Source: Anagrus nilaparvatae (Eukaryota > Arthropoda > Insecta > Hymenoptera > Mymaridae). Taken from it: DNA of 64,000 bases. The position numbers were made by a program, and so were the translations under genes. Position 1 is the first letter of the stretch. Every line of letters begins with the position of its first letter. The notes under the pieces are model-generated. The model was given only the letters and a program-made list of their open reading frames with translations. It searched no databases and was not told the origin of the DNA. Positions 21,991 to 33,636 of this stretch are shown here, piece by piece. The stretch spans positions 20,456,501-20,520,500 of the forward strand of contig JAKSXM010000272.1 of assembly GCA_022575985.1 (NCBI GenBank), given 5' to 3'.

Positions 21991-23094
21991 ACAAAAAAAA
22001 GTATACAAACGCATTTAAGTGTATTCAAAAATTCAAAAGTATAACAATTTTTCCAAAGATCACTAAAGTATTCAAAAAAAAAAAAAAAAAAAATGCAAAA
22101 AATTCCAGAATTCATAAATTTTTGTAATTTTTTTAAAATATGTTTTGAACTCTTAAAATTTTTTTTGTATAAATTTGAATTATTTCTAACTATAGAGATT
22201 ACACACTAGTATTAGAATTAAAAATAATTAATAACGGTACACGGTAGAGCTGCTTTGGTTGAATATTCAACCAATTGGTTGAATTTCGCAGTTTTTGGTT
22301 GAATTTTCAACCAATTGGTTGAATATTAAACCAAACACTGCGATTTTCAACCAAAAACTGCGATATTCAACCAAAAAATGCGAAATTCAACCAATTGGTT
22401 GAATATTCAACCAATTGGTTGAATTTCCAACCAAAACTGGTTTAATTTTCAACCAAAAGCTAAAATACAAAATAAAAACGATGTTTTTATAGTACAGGGT
22501 AAGAAATGTTCAGGGCATCCATTAAAAGTGAATGAATTTTATTATATTATTGTAATTAGTAATTTTTTATGTACTACTTCTATTGGCTCTGTACATAGTA
22601 TGGATAAATTTTTTTAAACTTAATATTGTATGCTTTCACTTCCTGTCGTTTTACCTAATTTTTTTTTTAATAATCAAATTATTTTTTTTTATTAATTACT
22701 TTATGTCTCAAGAGTATATTATAAAAAAATTATTTTTAAATCCTTCTTGTTAAATATAGTTAAAATTATGTCGGAACTGGTCATTTTGATAATATTCGCG
22801 ATTGTTTATGACGCCAAATTTAGCCGTGCCAAAATGGTAAAAAATGGCAAATCAGACAAGCAGCAGGGGTAAAATCAGCTACAGGTTCAGTATGAAAACC
22901 AAAAAGATAACTTTATGGCTAAAATATAACTGATAACTTATAAGTCTACTTAAATATACAAAAAAAAATTTGTATTCTTATTTAGAAAACTATGTTTTTA
23001 CACCTTCTAATTAAGATTTCTCTAAAACTACGTGACCGATTTTAATTTTTTTGATCTAGAGTTTTCTGTTATAAATTTCTCTAACAAATAGAAA

Positions 23095-23410
23095 AATTTA
23101 TAACCGGTTTGTGTAACTACACAACCAACGAGCATGGAACATCGAGGAACATGTTCATGTCACTCATAATAGTAATAAATCCAAAAACCGAAATTACAAT
23201 AAATCCTGAAATATAAATTATCGTAAGTCCATAAACATAAAGTAATCCTCTAAGTTCTTGTTCTTATCAGAGCCTGATCAGGCTTCCACTTCAAATTATT
23301 CTAAGTCCCTAAATCAAGAATATTCTAAGTCCATTTCACACCCCACCCCCTGCCTAGCTAAATTTTTTCAAATACCCTATCTAACGAACATGTTCCATGT
23401 TAAAATAGGC
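23095..23410. mobile_element. Short copy of the 13.7-kb element, without minisatellite
   Basis: Reverse-complement match to both ends of 13666-14483: ATAACCGGTTTGTGTAACTA at the left and CATGTTCCATGTTAA at the right, plus GAATATTCTAAGTCCATTTC within. It lacks the GGTGCAGAAGT repeats; in their place are three to four loose AAGTCC-type words. The open frame 23258-23530 crosses this element and the next MITE and is not a gene. Confidence 0.6.
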
Positions 23411-23727
23411 AAGGGATCTGATCATCACAAAATTATTCGACAAATCAATAATTCTACACAAGAAAGTTTTGTGGAATCGTTCTACACCGAAAATCCTTGT
23501 ACCGAAAAGATCAACACAAATTTTTTCTAATCGAAATATTCAATACACTGTTTTAAGTGATATTTATTTATGCTAGCATACGAAAGAAATAAGTGTTGAA
23601 TACTTTGACTAAAAAAAATTTGTGTTATTTTTAGCTCAACGATTTTTGGTATAGAACGATTCCGAAAAACTTTTTTGTGTAGAATCATTGATGTGTCGAA
23701 TAATTTTGTGTTAATCAGATCTCTTGC
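23409..23727. mobile_element. Palindromic MITE, about 320 bp
   Basis: Left end GCAAGGGATCTGATCATCAC, inverted right end GTTAATCAGATCTCTTGC. The stem continues through AAATTATTCGACAAATCAAT and GAATCGTTCTACACCG and their complements. No transposase. Confidence 0.75.
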
Positions 23728-24415
23728 ATTAAAATAAATAATTTAATAACTAAAAGTACCGAAAAAATTCATCGAAAACTTTAAAGCCATTTTACTCGAA
23801 ACAACGTTTTTAAATAGTAATGCACACGATTGCGCGATAAAATCTGCACCAATTTACTTTAAACTTACTAAGCAACTTAATGAATGCTAAAATTTCGGGA
23901 TGTCGTCGAGTTTTAGTAGTTTTATGTTTAAAAAAAAATTTTACTGCTACTTTTGCTCGAAAATTAAAGGCTTTTTATTTCATTTTAACTTTCTCTAGGT
24001 AGCCGCCATTTTGTTATTCTATATCGTATGATAACCTTTTTAATTAGTCATTCCTCAGTTTCAAAGCCAAAAGAAGTAGTACATAAAAAATTACTAATTA
24101 CAATAATATAATAAAATTCATTCACTTTTAATGGATGCCCTGATCATTTCTTACCCTGTACTATAAAAACATCGTTTTTATTTTATATTTTAGCTTTTGG
24201 TTGAAAATTAAACCAGTTTTGGTTGAAAATTCAACCAATTGGTTGAATATTCAACCAATTGGTTGAATTTCGCAGTTTTTGGTTGAATATCGCAGTTTTT
24301 GGTTGAAAATCGCAGTGTTTGGTTTAATATTCAACCAATTGGTTGAAAATTCAACCAAAAACTGCGAAATTCAACCAATTGGTTGAATATTCAACCAAAG
24401 CAGCTCTACCGTGTA

Positions 24416-25052
24416 TTATAGTTAATACTAGTATACTAAAAACCTCTATTTGTCTACATTTTTATGAAAAGTAAGTTTTTTATATGGGCTTAATCGTCGT
24501 GAAATTATTTATCAGATGCTGCACTTAATTTTTTCTTATCACTTGAAATTTGCAAAATTACTTGACTCATCTAAAAGGTCATCTGAATTGTTAAATAATT
24601 TTACATGTATTTCTAAAAATAATATAGAAAGAAATGGCTAATTTGCAGATTTTTGTAGATATATGGAGCAATTTAAAAATAAGCAATTAAAAATATTTTG
24701 GGATCGTTAAAATTTAGGTATGGTTTTTGATCTGTATAGGATAGAAATTGAAAATAGTGGGGAGATTTAAGAATTAATAAAATTTTTCTATTTTCCATAA
24801 GACCATAAGCTGACATAAGCTGTCAAAATTCTTCAGATTTTACAGGGTAATTTTAGATGGTAAATATTTAAATTTAGCCAATTTTTAGATAAATCGTATA
24901 TTTTTTTCAATACCTAGTTAACCTTCTTAAGCAATTAATAAAAATTTGTCGTTCTATTTTTAAAGTTTTCAAATTTTCAGTTCCATAAATTACAGTACAT
25001 TTACCGGTCCTAGGTAGGTAATGTCACGTGGCTAGATAGTGGGCAAAATTAG
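24416..25052. other. Intergenic stretch
   Basis: A+T-rich sequence without open frames or clear inverted repeats. Nothing could be identified. Confidence 0.5.
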
Positions 25053-25172
25053 CCCGATCAGAATCAACCTCGGCATGTGGCGCGGCGTTAGCTAGATTCT
25101 ACCTAGTTCTACCTAGAACTAGCAAGTGCCTAGCTAACGCCGCGCCACATGCCGAGGTTGATTCTGATCGGG
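25053..25172. mobile_element. G+C-rich 120-bp palindromic MITE
   Basis: Left CCCGATCAGAATCAACCTCG continuing to CATGTGGCGCGGCGTTAGCT, answered by its exact reverse complement at the right. The loop is CTAGTTCTACCTAG-like. Its base composition contrasts strongly with the surroundings. Confidence 0.85.
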
Positions 25173-26185
25173 AGGCTACCCCGATTTCTAACCCCACCAT
25201 ATAAGTAGTTTATCAATTTTTAATTTTATTGAAATATAAACTATTATAGAAGTTCAGCACTATAATTATAAGACATTTTGAATAGCTTTCAAGTACCTGT
25301 TAATAAAGACAAATATTTTTATTTTTATAATTGAGGCACTAAATTAATTGCTATAAATCGCTCATTTTCATTTTTTTTGCAAAAATAGTGTCACGTGGTC
25401 GTATATACCGATTGAAGTAAGAATGTACAAATTTTCTTGACTTAAAGTTTGTATTTCAAAAAGTTGTTGATCATACACCATAAAAATTAACAAAATTTTA
25501 AGTTGAAAAAAAAATTTGTGGCTAAAACATGACAAAAAAGCCTTTACCATTCCTATCAAGAACTTGGTGTTTTAAGCAAAAGAAGTGCATGGATTTGTAT
25601 TTTCTTATTTTTCAAAGTTTGTATTTCAATGTACCAATAGCTATCTAAATTAATATTTTAGATGCTATTGTAGTTTAAAATATGGCCAAAATTTTCTTAT
25701 TTATTCACAAATAAACATAAAAAGACTTTTTTATACCTCAAGAAATATGCGGTTTAAAGAACAATAATAAAAATTTTTTAAATTTAATAAGTTTTTATGA
25801 CAATAACAAGTTGATCCTTTCATAAAAAAACTTTTATTTTATGTTTTTTGAAAATTACAGCACTAAAACAAGATTTTTATATAATTTTTTTTAAATCTAT
25901 TTTTGCAAAAAAAATGAAAATGAGCCAAATATATAAGTACTATACATGTTATAATGTATTCCAAAAGCGTAATAAACCTAGTAATGAACAAATTTTTGCT
26001 TTTTCAGAATATGAATTTTTTATCCATTAGGCGCTTGAGGCGGCCGCCTACAGGCCTCCACCAATTATAAGCCTCCACCAATTTGAAAAATATGAAAAAT
26101 AATTTTTTTTCTAAATATTTTGAAAATATTTTCCTTAAAATATTAATTATTATTATTAATTTAGAAACTTTAAAATCTACTATAC
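25173..26185. other. Intergenic stretch
   Basis: A+T-rich; the frames at 25368-25559 (-), 25848-26030 (+) and 26004-26192 (-) are short, low-complexity and without family resemblance. No feature is supported. Confidence 0.5.
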
Positions 26186-27649
26186 GAGTCATTCTGGATA
26201 CCCTGTCATGACCTTACCAGTAGGTCATGCGTCTCCCGTTTGGGCTGATTTCACCGCCTTTTTAATGTAAAATATGTTTTGTGTGAAATTGTCAGTCCTC
26301 TAGGTGCTCAGGAAGCCATGTGATACTAAAAAGAAGTTTTTTATATTTCTTCAGTTTTTTCAACCACTTTTTGGAAATCAATTTTTAAAATTGACTAGAA
26401 CAGACATAGAAAGTTGTAAAATTTTCCGCTGAATCCGATTCTGAGGTTAGTTTTTTGAAATTTGGCCCCTGTTTGGTTAAAACTGCTTTTTTAGGCTGAG
26501 AACAGCAGAATTTGAATTGCTAAAATGCAACTTTTATAGGGATCAAATAATAACGATGACCAACCCTTGACAGAATTGGTCTAAATACTATGTATTTTTA
26601 TAGTCTTTTGTAATTGAGGGATTTCACGCCAATTGGGCACAAATTGAACTGAAGGGTCGCCACGGCTAGTCTGAAAGATCGGATTATGAAAAAATCGGGC
26701 ACTACAGATTTTATAGCGAAAAATGAATGTTCAACCTATGAGAAAATAGTCCTTTTTTGATTTAAATCTTTCGAAAAAAATTTTTTGAGACCTATAAAAA
26801 CCATTTTAGTCACCAATTTAAAAAAATTTCATTTTAACGTTGAAATTTGGTTTAAAAAGTCATTATTTATTTATTTATTTATTTAGAAAAAATTTGTCGC
26901 AGGCGTGGCCGATGCGTAATGTATTACAGTTTTTTACAATATAATATAATTTAATTTGGTTACATGTACGTATGAGTACTTATAAAATAGTATAAAAATA
27001 ATATAATTATAATTAAAAATATTAATAAAATAATAATATGTTATAACATTAAAAGAAAAAGAAAAATTAAGTATACATTATGTTATACATAAATTTTGAA
27101 AATTAAAATAAGTGTTGATTTACACATCAAAAATTCGTTATTATGGTTCTAGAACATTATTATGGTTCTAACGCTTTTGAAAGCTAAAATAACCACTTAG
27201 CAACATTTACCATATCAAATTATATAGTATTTAGACCAATTCTATCAATGTTTGAGTCCTATAAAAGTTGTTGTATTTTAGTAATCCAAATTCTCTTGTT
27301 TTTAGTTTAAAATTGCAATTTGAGCCGCCCAGTGGCGAAATTCCAAATAAATAACCTTAGATTCGGATTTAGCGAGAAATTTTACAACTTTTCGTGTCTT
27401 GATACTATTTTTTTTAATCATCTAGTCATTTTTAAAAATTGATTTATCAAAAATGGCTAAAAAACCGAAGAAATCTAAATAGCTTCTTTTTGGTATAACT
27501 CGGCTTTCTGAGCACATAGAGGACTGAAAATTTCATAGAACACATAAAATATGTGTTATATAAAATATATAAAAAAAAGGTGGTATAAAAATTAGCCCAA
27601 TCGGGAGGCATGACCTGGCAAAGTTATGACACGGTGTCTAGAATGACTC
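26186..27649. mobile_element. Foldback element with nested LINE tail
   Basis: Inverted ends GAGTCATTCTGGATACCCTG (left) and, at the right, GTGTCTAGAATGACTC. The arms share GAAAGTTGTAAAATTTTCCG, CAGTCCTCTAGGTGCTCAGG and TCTTTTTGGTATAACTCGG-type stretches. The right arm is interrupted by, or follows, a LINE 3' end at about 26866-27115. Confidence 0.75.
26866..27115 (-). mobile_element. 3' end of a LINE
   Basis: TTATTTATTTATTTATTTAG then TCGCAGGCGTGGCCGATGCG and AATGTATTACA. The same sequence ends the reverse-transcriptase-bearing LINE at 39897, so this is its 3' UTR with an (AAATA)-type tail, inserted in the minus orientation. Truncated before any coding part. Confidence 0.65.
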
Positions 27650-28103
27650 CTACTGATTGTGTAGTTTTTAGTACTATGCATTAAAGATTTGAAATTTTTG
27701 TTATTTTCTTTATTTTCGCTCGCCTTAAGTGGGCCCCCACCAGGTTTCCGCCTACGAGCCCTATAGTTCTTAAGACGGCCCTGACGACAAATTTTTATTA
27801 TTTGTACTTAATATTTTTTAATATAATATAAATATTTTTTAATTTAATATAAATTTTTGATTAAATACATAACTATTTTAATTAATTTTTTAATTCTTTA
27901 TTTCAACAATTATCAATTCATTGTTGATATCTTTTTTCTGTTAAATTAATGAGGATTAATAATAATAATTAAAACAAAAATAATTTTTTTTTGTACTAAA
28001 ATATAAAATTTTTTTTATTCATTAATTTTTTTTTACAAAAATAATAAAAACACTATTTATAAAAACAACTTAAAAAAATACAAAAAGGAAAAAAACATTG
28101 AAT

Positions 28104-28882
28104 TTAAGCTACTGGGGCAACTGGAAGATGGGCACCTTGTGGTTGGAAACCGTTTTCATCAGCAACGTATTGAACTGTGTAAGTTTGTCCATCTTGTCCA
28201 ACAAAGCTGAATGAACCAGTGACGCGGAGGATACCAGCTGGTTCTTCGTTGGCTGATCTTTGGAGTGCTTGGTATTGTGCAGTTTCTTGACGGCTTGAAC
28301 CATCAGATAATTCGTAGTTGTATGCGTAATCACCAAGACCAATGTTGTTGTGTAAAGTTTCCCTGTTTACTTGGATATCAGCTGGATTTCCAGAGTATGC
28401 TTGTCCTGGACGAGCTTGTTGGAATTGTGGTGCAGCGAATGCAACGGCTAAGAGGGTAGCGAATGCGATGAACTGTAAAATAAATTATTGTAGTTAGCCA
28501 TTATATATTTTAATTTGCTTATAAATAAAATTATGCAATGCCATAGTTATAATATTTGTAATTAATTACGGTAATAAAAAATAAAAAATTTATTCAAATA
28601 GTAAATAATTTTATTTGCATAAAAAATTTTTTTAAATTACACTAATTGAATACTACTTTCAGTTATCAAGTGCTCAAAATTTAAACAAAATTCACATAAC
28701 TCGATTTTGATCTTTTAAACAAAGTTTGAGGAAAAAAAATTTAATTTGTTCATTTATGATTTTGTAAATTCACAATAATTTTGCAAAAAAAATTTTTTAT
28801 AAACCACTTTGTTTGTTTTTTAATAATAAACAAAAACACAAAAATTAAACTTAAGTGAATAAATATTACATACCGATTTCAT
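28104..28882 (-). CDS. RR-1 cuticle protein, copy B
   Basis: Exon 1 28882-28874 (Met-Lys-Ser), exon 2 28472-28104; 125 residues. The mature protein is the same as copy A as far as I can read; in the signal peptide, FIAFATLL replaces FVAFATLL. RR-1 domain intact, including GILRVTGSFSFVGQDGQTYT and YVADENGFQPQGAHLP. It is inverted relative to copy A, about 6.9 kb apart. The first intron and both flanks are also similar, which indicates a recent duplication or gene conversion. Confidence 0.95.
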
Positions 28883-28956
28883 TTTTGAAAGTTTTTTTTT
28901 GAATTTATAAGTTAAATTTAAAAATTAATTCTTTACTGTTCGAATGAAGAACGAGA

Positions 28957-28993
28957 ACTGATACTTTTAATTTTGATTTTTGGCTATTTTATA
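28957..28993 (-). promoter_or_regulatory. TATA box and initiator of cuticle gene B
   Basis: On the minus strand TATAAAATAG (28993-28984) is followed by TCAGT (28961-28957) and the shared 5' UTR beginning CTCGTTCTTCATTCGAACAG. Confidence 0.75.
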
Positions 28994-29099
28994 CTAAAAG
29001 TTTTTGCATAAAATTAAATAAAATAAGTATACCTAGTTTTGTATTCTTGTTTTTAAGATCCCGAGCACCATAAGTCACGCGGCCCTGGCGTATGTAAAT

Positions 29100-29912
29100 A
29101 TGTATATGTATATGTAACAGGTGATATAATGTAATACCTGATTTATTTCTATGAAATAAGTACTAATATCTGAAAATTTGGTATTGACTCAAAATCTCGA
29201 ATTTGATAATTAATTTTTTGATGATTTTTGTCTCAACATTTTTTCTACCAAAAAATACATAAAAAACCAATTTTTTTTTCTTTTTGGACGTAGTACCTCA
29301 TTTTTTTCTATGGGAATACTAGTCTTAGAAATGTTGCTTATAGTTAATTTTTTTGGTCTGATACCTAATTTTTGGACATTTTTTTCATTAAAAAGTAAAA
29401 AAACAGCAATATATATTTTTTTTCTGATGTAATTTCTATAATTTTTCGAATCTGATACTTAATTTTTTGAAAAATTTGTTCTCAAAATTTTATTAAAATT
29501 TTTTACTTAAAAGAATAAAAAAAAAAAACAATTTTTTTTTCTTTTTGGACGTAGTACCTAATTTTTTTCTTATGAAGGAACAAATATCTAGAAATATCGT
29601 TTTTACTTAATATCTCGAATCTGATAATTAATTATTTTAAAATTTTTCTCTGAAAATTTTTGCCATCAAAGTATACAAAAAACAACATTGATTTAGAACT
29701 TAATTAGTTTCTATTGGAAGTACCAGTTTTAGAAATATCGTTTTTACTAGACTTTTTTCCCAAAATTGAAAAAAAAGCCCCAAATTTATTTTTCTCTTTA
29801 GACGTAGTACCTACTACAACGGGAGTTCTAGTTTTAATTCATTATATCTCAATTTTTAGTTTTTTATATTTGTCATTACTTGAGGAACCGCAGTGCCAAT
29901 AAAATGGCAGCG
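29100..29912 (+). mobile_element. Satellite-like dispersed element, truncated copy
   Basis: Roughly five loose units, each with CTTTTTGGACGTAGTACCTA, a TTCTATGGGAGTACTAGTTT-type phrase and CTCGAATCTGATAATTAATT. It ends with the family terminus TGAGGAACCGCAGTGCCAAT and TGGCAGCG. The left part is fused to the cuticle upstream block of copy B. The frame 29714-29902 is inside it. Confidence 0.7.
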
Positions 29913-30880
29913 TTTATTCTATTGGGCTATAATACCACCCCCTTACACTCCTCTATGGGGTTGAATATGAAACATTGATATACATTTTTTTTAGTATTAT
30001 TTTAAATAAAGTCTAAAACAGAGGTGGACAAAAATGGCGATTTCGGCATGCAGTTTGCGTTTCAATTACTCACAGGTAAAATCAAAAACAGTTCAGTTTG
30101 ATCATTTTGTCCTTTCAAAACATCAGTATAGCGGGTGTTTGAAGGACTTATACGTTACAAAATTTTTTTAAAAACTAAAAAATTTAAAAATTTTTCTTTT
30201 TCAATGATCGGTTTTAAAAAATTCAAAACGGAAAACCCGGAATTTCAATTGACCCCTTTGAACCCCCCCACCCATCCCTGTATACCTTATAACACGAATT
30301 GTGAGGTTATCGGTGAATTAAATGTAGGTGTAAACTTTGTTAGTTTATTATTTAAAATTTTTGCAATTTACCCTAAATTCTAACTCTATCATAAATTTTT
30401 TGTTTTCATAAATTACAAACATTTCATAACTCAAATCATCAATCTGTGCACGAAGCGCAGTTGAATCTATATGGACATAAAAATAAAAAAATAAACAAAT
30501 GTTTACTTTAAACAATTTTTAATGCTTATAATTCTCGTTATAATTTTATACAAATTTTTCTAGTCCTTTTACCTATTTGTTGAAAAATATTATTCAATAA
30601 CAAAATTGGGAGTTATTTTTTAATAAAGTTGATGAGCTTAAGAAAAAACTATATTTTTAATCAATAGCCAAAACTTGAAATTGGAATGCTGGTATGAAAA
30701 GTAAAAAAATAAAAGAATATGAAAGTGAAAGCCAATTTTTATAATATGCAAAAACCGATAAGTCCGTTTTGAATTTTTTCAAACGAATAATTGAAAACGC
30801 AAAGTTTTCAAAGAAATTTTTAAACAAATCAGTCCTTCAAACATACGTTGCACTGATTTTTTATAAAATACCCCACCAGT
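29913..30880. repeat. Fragments of the CCGTTTTGAATTT foldback family
   Basis: CATTTTGTCCTTTCAAAACA, GGTGTTTGAAGGACTTATAC and a rough inverted counterpart near 30763-30850 (CCGTTTTGAATTTTTTCAAA, CAGTCCTTCAAACATACG). It is a decayed relative of the element at 58211-59031. The frame 30135-30383 lies within it and is not supported as a gene. Confidence 0.55.
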
Positions 30881-31233
30881 GAGATAGTATCAAGTATCAA
30901 TGATTTAATTTTTAAACTAGAGAAATTTGAAAGTTAATTAAATTGTTCAAATAATGAGCAAATTTAATTTTTAAAAAAATGTATATTACATACTACTTTA
31001 TTATTTTTTTATTTTTTATTTCAGAATTAACATTTTTTTTAATGAAATTAATGTACTATAATGATTATCAATGAGGATTAGTAATAATAAGTAAAACAAA
31101 AATAATTTTTTTATACCAAAATATAAAATTTTTTTTTTTTATTAATTAAACTTTTTTTTTTTTTACAAAAATAATAAAAACACTATTTATAAAAACAACT
31201 TAAAAAAACACAAAAAGGAAAAAAACATTGAAT

Positions 31234-32101
31234 TTAAGCAGTTGGGGGAGCAGTTGGAAGATGGGCACCTTGTGGTTGGAAACCGTTTTCATCAGCAACG
31301 TATTGAACTGTGTAGGTTTGTCCATCAGCACCAACGAAGCTGTATGAACCACTGACACGGAGGATACCAGCTGGATCTTCGTTAGCTGCTGTTTGGAGGG
31401 TTTGGAATTGAGCAGCTTCTTGACGGATTGAACCATCAGATAATTCATATGAGTATGCGTAATCACCAAGACCAATGTTGTTTGATGGTGCTTCTCTGAC
31501 TACTTGGATACCATTTTGTTCGTATTGTGGTGCAGCGAAGGCAACGACCAAAAGGGTAGCGAATGTGACGAACTGTAAAATAAATTATTGTAGTTGCTTT
31601 ATTTTAATTTGTTTATAAATAAAAATATGCAATCTCATAGTTATAATATTTGTAATTAATTACGGCAATACAAAATAAACAATTTATTCAAATAGTAAAT
31701 AATTTTATTTGCACAAAAAATTTTTTTTTGATCACACTAATTGAATATTTCTGTAACAAGTGCTCAAAATTTAAACAAAAATTCACATTTAAAATATATA
31801 TTTTTTTAAACCGACCGAATCTTTTCAACAAAATTTGAAGAAAAAATATTTTAATTCGTTTATACTTATAATTTTATAAATTAACAATAATTTTGCAAAA
31901 AAAAAAAAAAAGAAAATTTTATTGCTTTTTTTGTTTCTTTAGAATAAATAAAAACACAAAAATTATAGTTAAATTAAGATCTCCGAAACATTGACAAAAA
32001 TTTAATATAAAGTATTATCATTGCTGGAAGACATCGATATTTTTCATTTATTTTACAAAAATTATATACTTAAATAAATAAATATTACATACCGATTTCA
32101 T
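31234..32101 (-). CDS. RR-1 cuticle protein, copy C (divergent)
   Basis: Exon 1 32101-32093 (Met-Lys-Ser), exon 2 31572-31234; about 115 residues. It lacks the ARPGQAYSGNPAD spacer of copies A, B, D and E, and has APQYEQNGIQVVREAPSNNI after the signal peptide. The RR-1 domain is complete: YAYSYELSDGSIRQEAAQFQ, GILRVSGSYSFVGADGQTYT, YVADENGFQPQGAHLP, ending TAPPTA. It is an older paralogue. Its promoter is weaker (TTTTAAAATAG instead of TATAAAATAG), and its upstream DNA resembles that of the decayed copy at 48181-50948 rather than that of A/B/D/E, so the two form a subgroup. Confidence 0.94.
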
Positions 32102-32176
32102 TTTTGAAAAAATTTTTTTTGATTCTTTAAGTTAAATTAAAAAATTAATTCTTTACTGTTGGAATGAAGAACGAGA

Positions 32177-32214
32177 ACTAATGATTATAATTTTAATTTC
32201 TGTCTATTTTAAAA
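32177..32214 (-). promoter_or_regulatory. Degenerate TATA region of cuticle gene C
   Basis: Minus-strand TTTTAAAATAG (32214-32204) stands where the other copies have TATAAAATAG; the initiator reads TTAGT. The conserved 5' UTR start (CTCGTTCTTCATTCCAACAG) follows. Confidence 0.55.
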
Positions 32215-32248
32215 CGATTTTCTGAAAATGATTTAACCTGGTAGAATA

Positions 32249-32356
32249 GGAAGGAGGTATAATTTTTCTTATACTTTCAAACGACTTTGGGCATTTGATC
32301 AAGCTAGGAATTGCTCGCACCAAATCGGTCGCTCTCGGAGGTCTTCGGAACGACAC
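32249..32356 (-). repeat. Upstream block shared by copies C and the decayed copy
   Basis: Plus-strand phrases CTTTCAAACGACTTTGGGCA, ATTTGATCAAGCTAGG and CGCTCTCGGAGGTCTTCGGA recur at 51112-51224. It lies just distal to the two promoters and shows that these two genes were copied together with their upstream DNA. Confidence 0.7.
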
Positions 32357-32739
32357 TATATATTAGAGTGCGTCTTATTTATTCTTTTTTTCAAAATTTC
32401 TTTGCTCTCCCTATTTTTTTCGAATATTTTGGTCATAAAAATCTCCCAGCTCCCAGGATTTTGGTTTTTAATTTTAAAAACCCATGCCACCGAGCATGTG
32501 AAGTGTCACCTTTCAAACGACGTAAATTGTGTATTTTTATCACTGGTCCTTTCAGCGCCTGTTACCGCAAAAATATCAAAAAACCTGCGTTGTTTAAAAA
32601 CATCCTATGTTAAAAAAACATTCTCGTCCTTTTTTTCCTTAATAGAAACATTTTAAAAGAACTCGCCACGCAGAGGAACGTTCTTGGACGTACGTCCTGC
32701 GTATATAGAAAAGGGGGATTCCTTTTTTTTTTGCTCTCC

Positions 32740-32832
32740 TGGAACTGATTTTGGGGTCCATCTCGACCAAAAGTGGCAAATTAATTGTTAATAACAAATT
32801 ATTGCAAAATTGGCAATAATTCAAGGGCTAAA
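32740..32832. repeat. Fragment of the 3335-3657 MITE family
   Basis: GGGTCCATCTCGACCAAAAG then GGCAAATTAATTGTTAATAA and GCAAAATTGGCAATAATT. The same order occurs at 57455-57555. Ends at the insertion point of the next foldback element. Confidence 0.55.
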
Positions 32833-32836
32833 GCTA

Positions 32837-33636
32837 TACTCCAGTCGAAATACGGTTTTGGTTGTATTTTCACTGGCGAACACGAGATTTGCTCTACTAT
32901 AGGTTTTTTGGGTCGCTGACACGAAAACCGGGGTCATTTCATAAAGAAATGGGGGCTTCACCCTTAAATTTGCAAAAACTACCCCCAAAAAGGTTTTTTT
33001 TTTTACATATTCGCACTTTGAGCGCTCAGATTTGCACCATACAGGTTTTTTGGGTCACTGATCAAGAATTTCGACTTCTTTTTTATAAACAATGAATATT
33101 TCACCCGTAAAATGGCTAAAATTACCCCGAAAGTGGAGTGTTTTTGATATTTTCGTACTTTTAGCATCCAGGCTATGCCCATATAGGTTTTTTTGGTCGC
33201 TATTTAAGAATTTCGACTTCTTTTTCATAAATAATCAATATTTCACCACAAAAATAAAGTCGAAATTCTTAAACAGCGACCAAAAAAACCTATATGGGCA
33301 TATCCTGTACGCTCAAAGTGCAAAAATAACAAAAACTACCCCTAAAGGGGGTATGATATATAAAACCTATATGAAATATTGATTATTTATAAAAAATAAG
33401 TTGAAATTCTTGATCAGCGACCCCAAAAACCCGAATGGTGAAAATCTGAGCGCTCAAAATGCGAATATGTGAAAAAAACCCTTTTTGAGGGTAGTTTTTG
33501 CAAATTTAAGGGTGAAGCCCCCATTTCTTTACGAAATCCCCCCGATTTATGTGTTCAGCTACCCTAAAAAAGTATAGTAGAGCAAATCTCTATTCGCCAG
33601 TGAAAATACAACCAAACCCGTATTTTGACTGGAGTA
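32837..33636. mobile_element. Foldback element copy 3
   Basis: TACTCCAGTCGAAATACGG at the left and CCGTATTTTGACTGGAGTA at the right. The arms carry TTTTTTGGGTCGCTGACACG, ATTTGCAAAAACTACCCCC and GAGCGCTCAGATTTGCACCA plus one internal subunit each. The frames at 32862-33095 and 33092-33382 lie in it and are not genes. Confidence 0.85.

Larger units (their letters stand above)
22238..24415. mobile_element. 2.2-kb TIR element with AACCAATTGGTT-rich arms
   Basis: Terminal inverted repeats of about 350 bp (22238-22590 and 24061-24415) start TACACGGTAGAGCTGCTTTG. Both arms are packed with the words TTCAACCAATTGGTTGAA and ACTGCGATTTTCAACC, so each arm is itself palindromic. The arms then share GTACAGGGTAAGAAATG and GGCATCCATTAAAAGTG. 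The interior carries two nested insertions (23095-23410 and 23409-23727) and no transposase. Confidence 0.85.

Noticed and set aside
23258..23530. 90-codon frame
   Set aside because: It crosses the border between two unrelated mobile elements, so it cannot be an ancestral coding unit.
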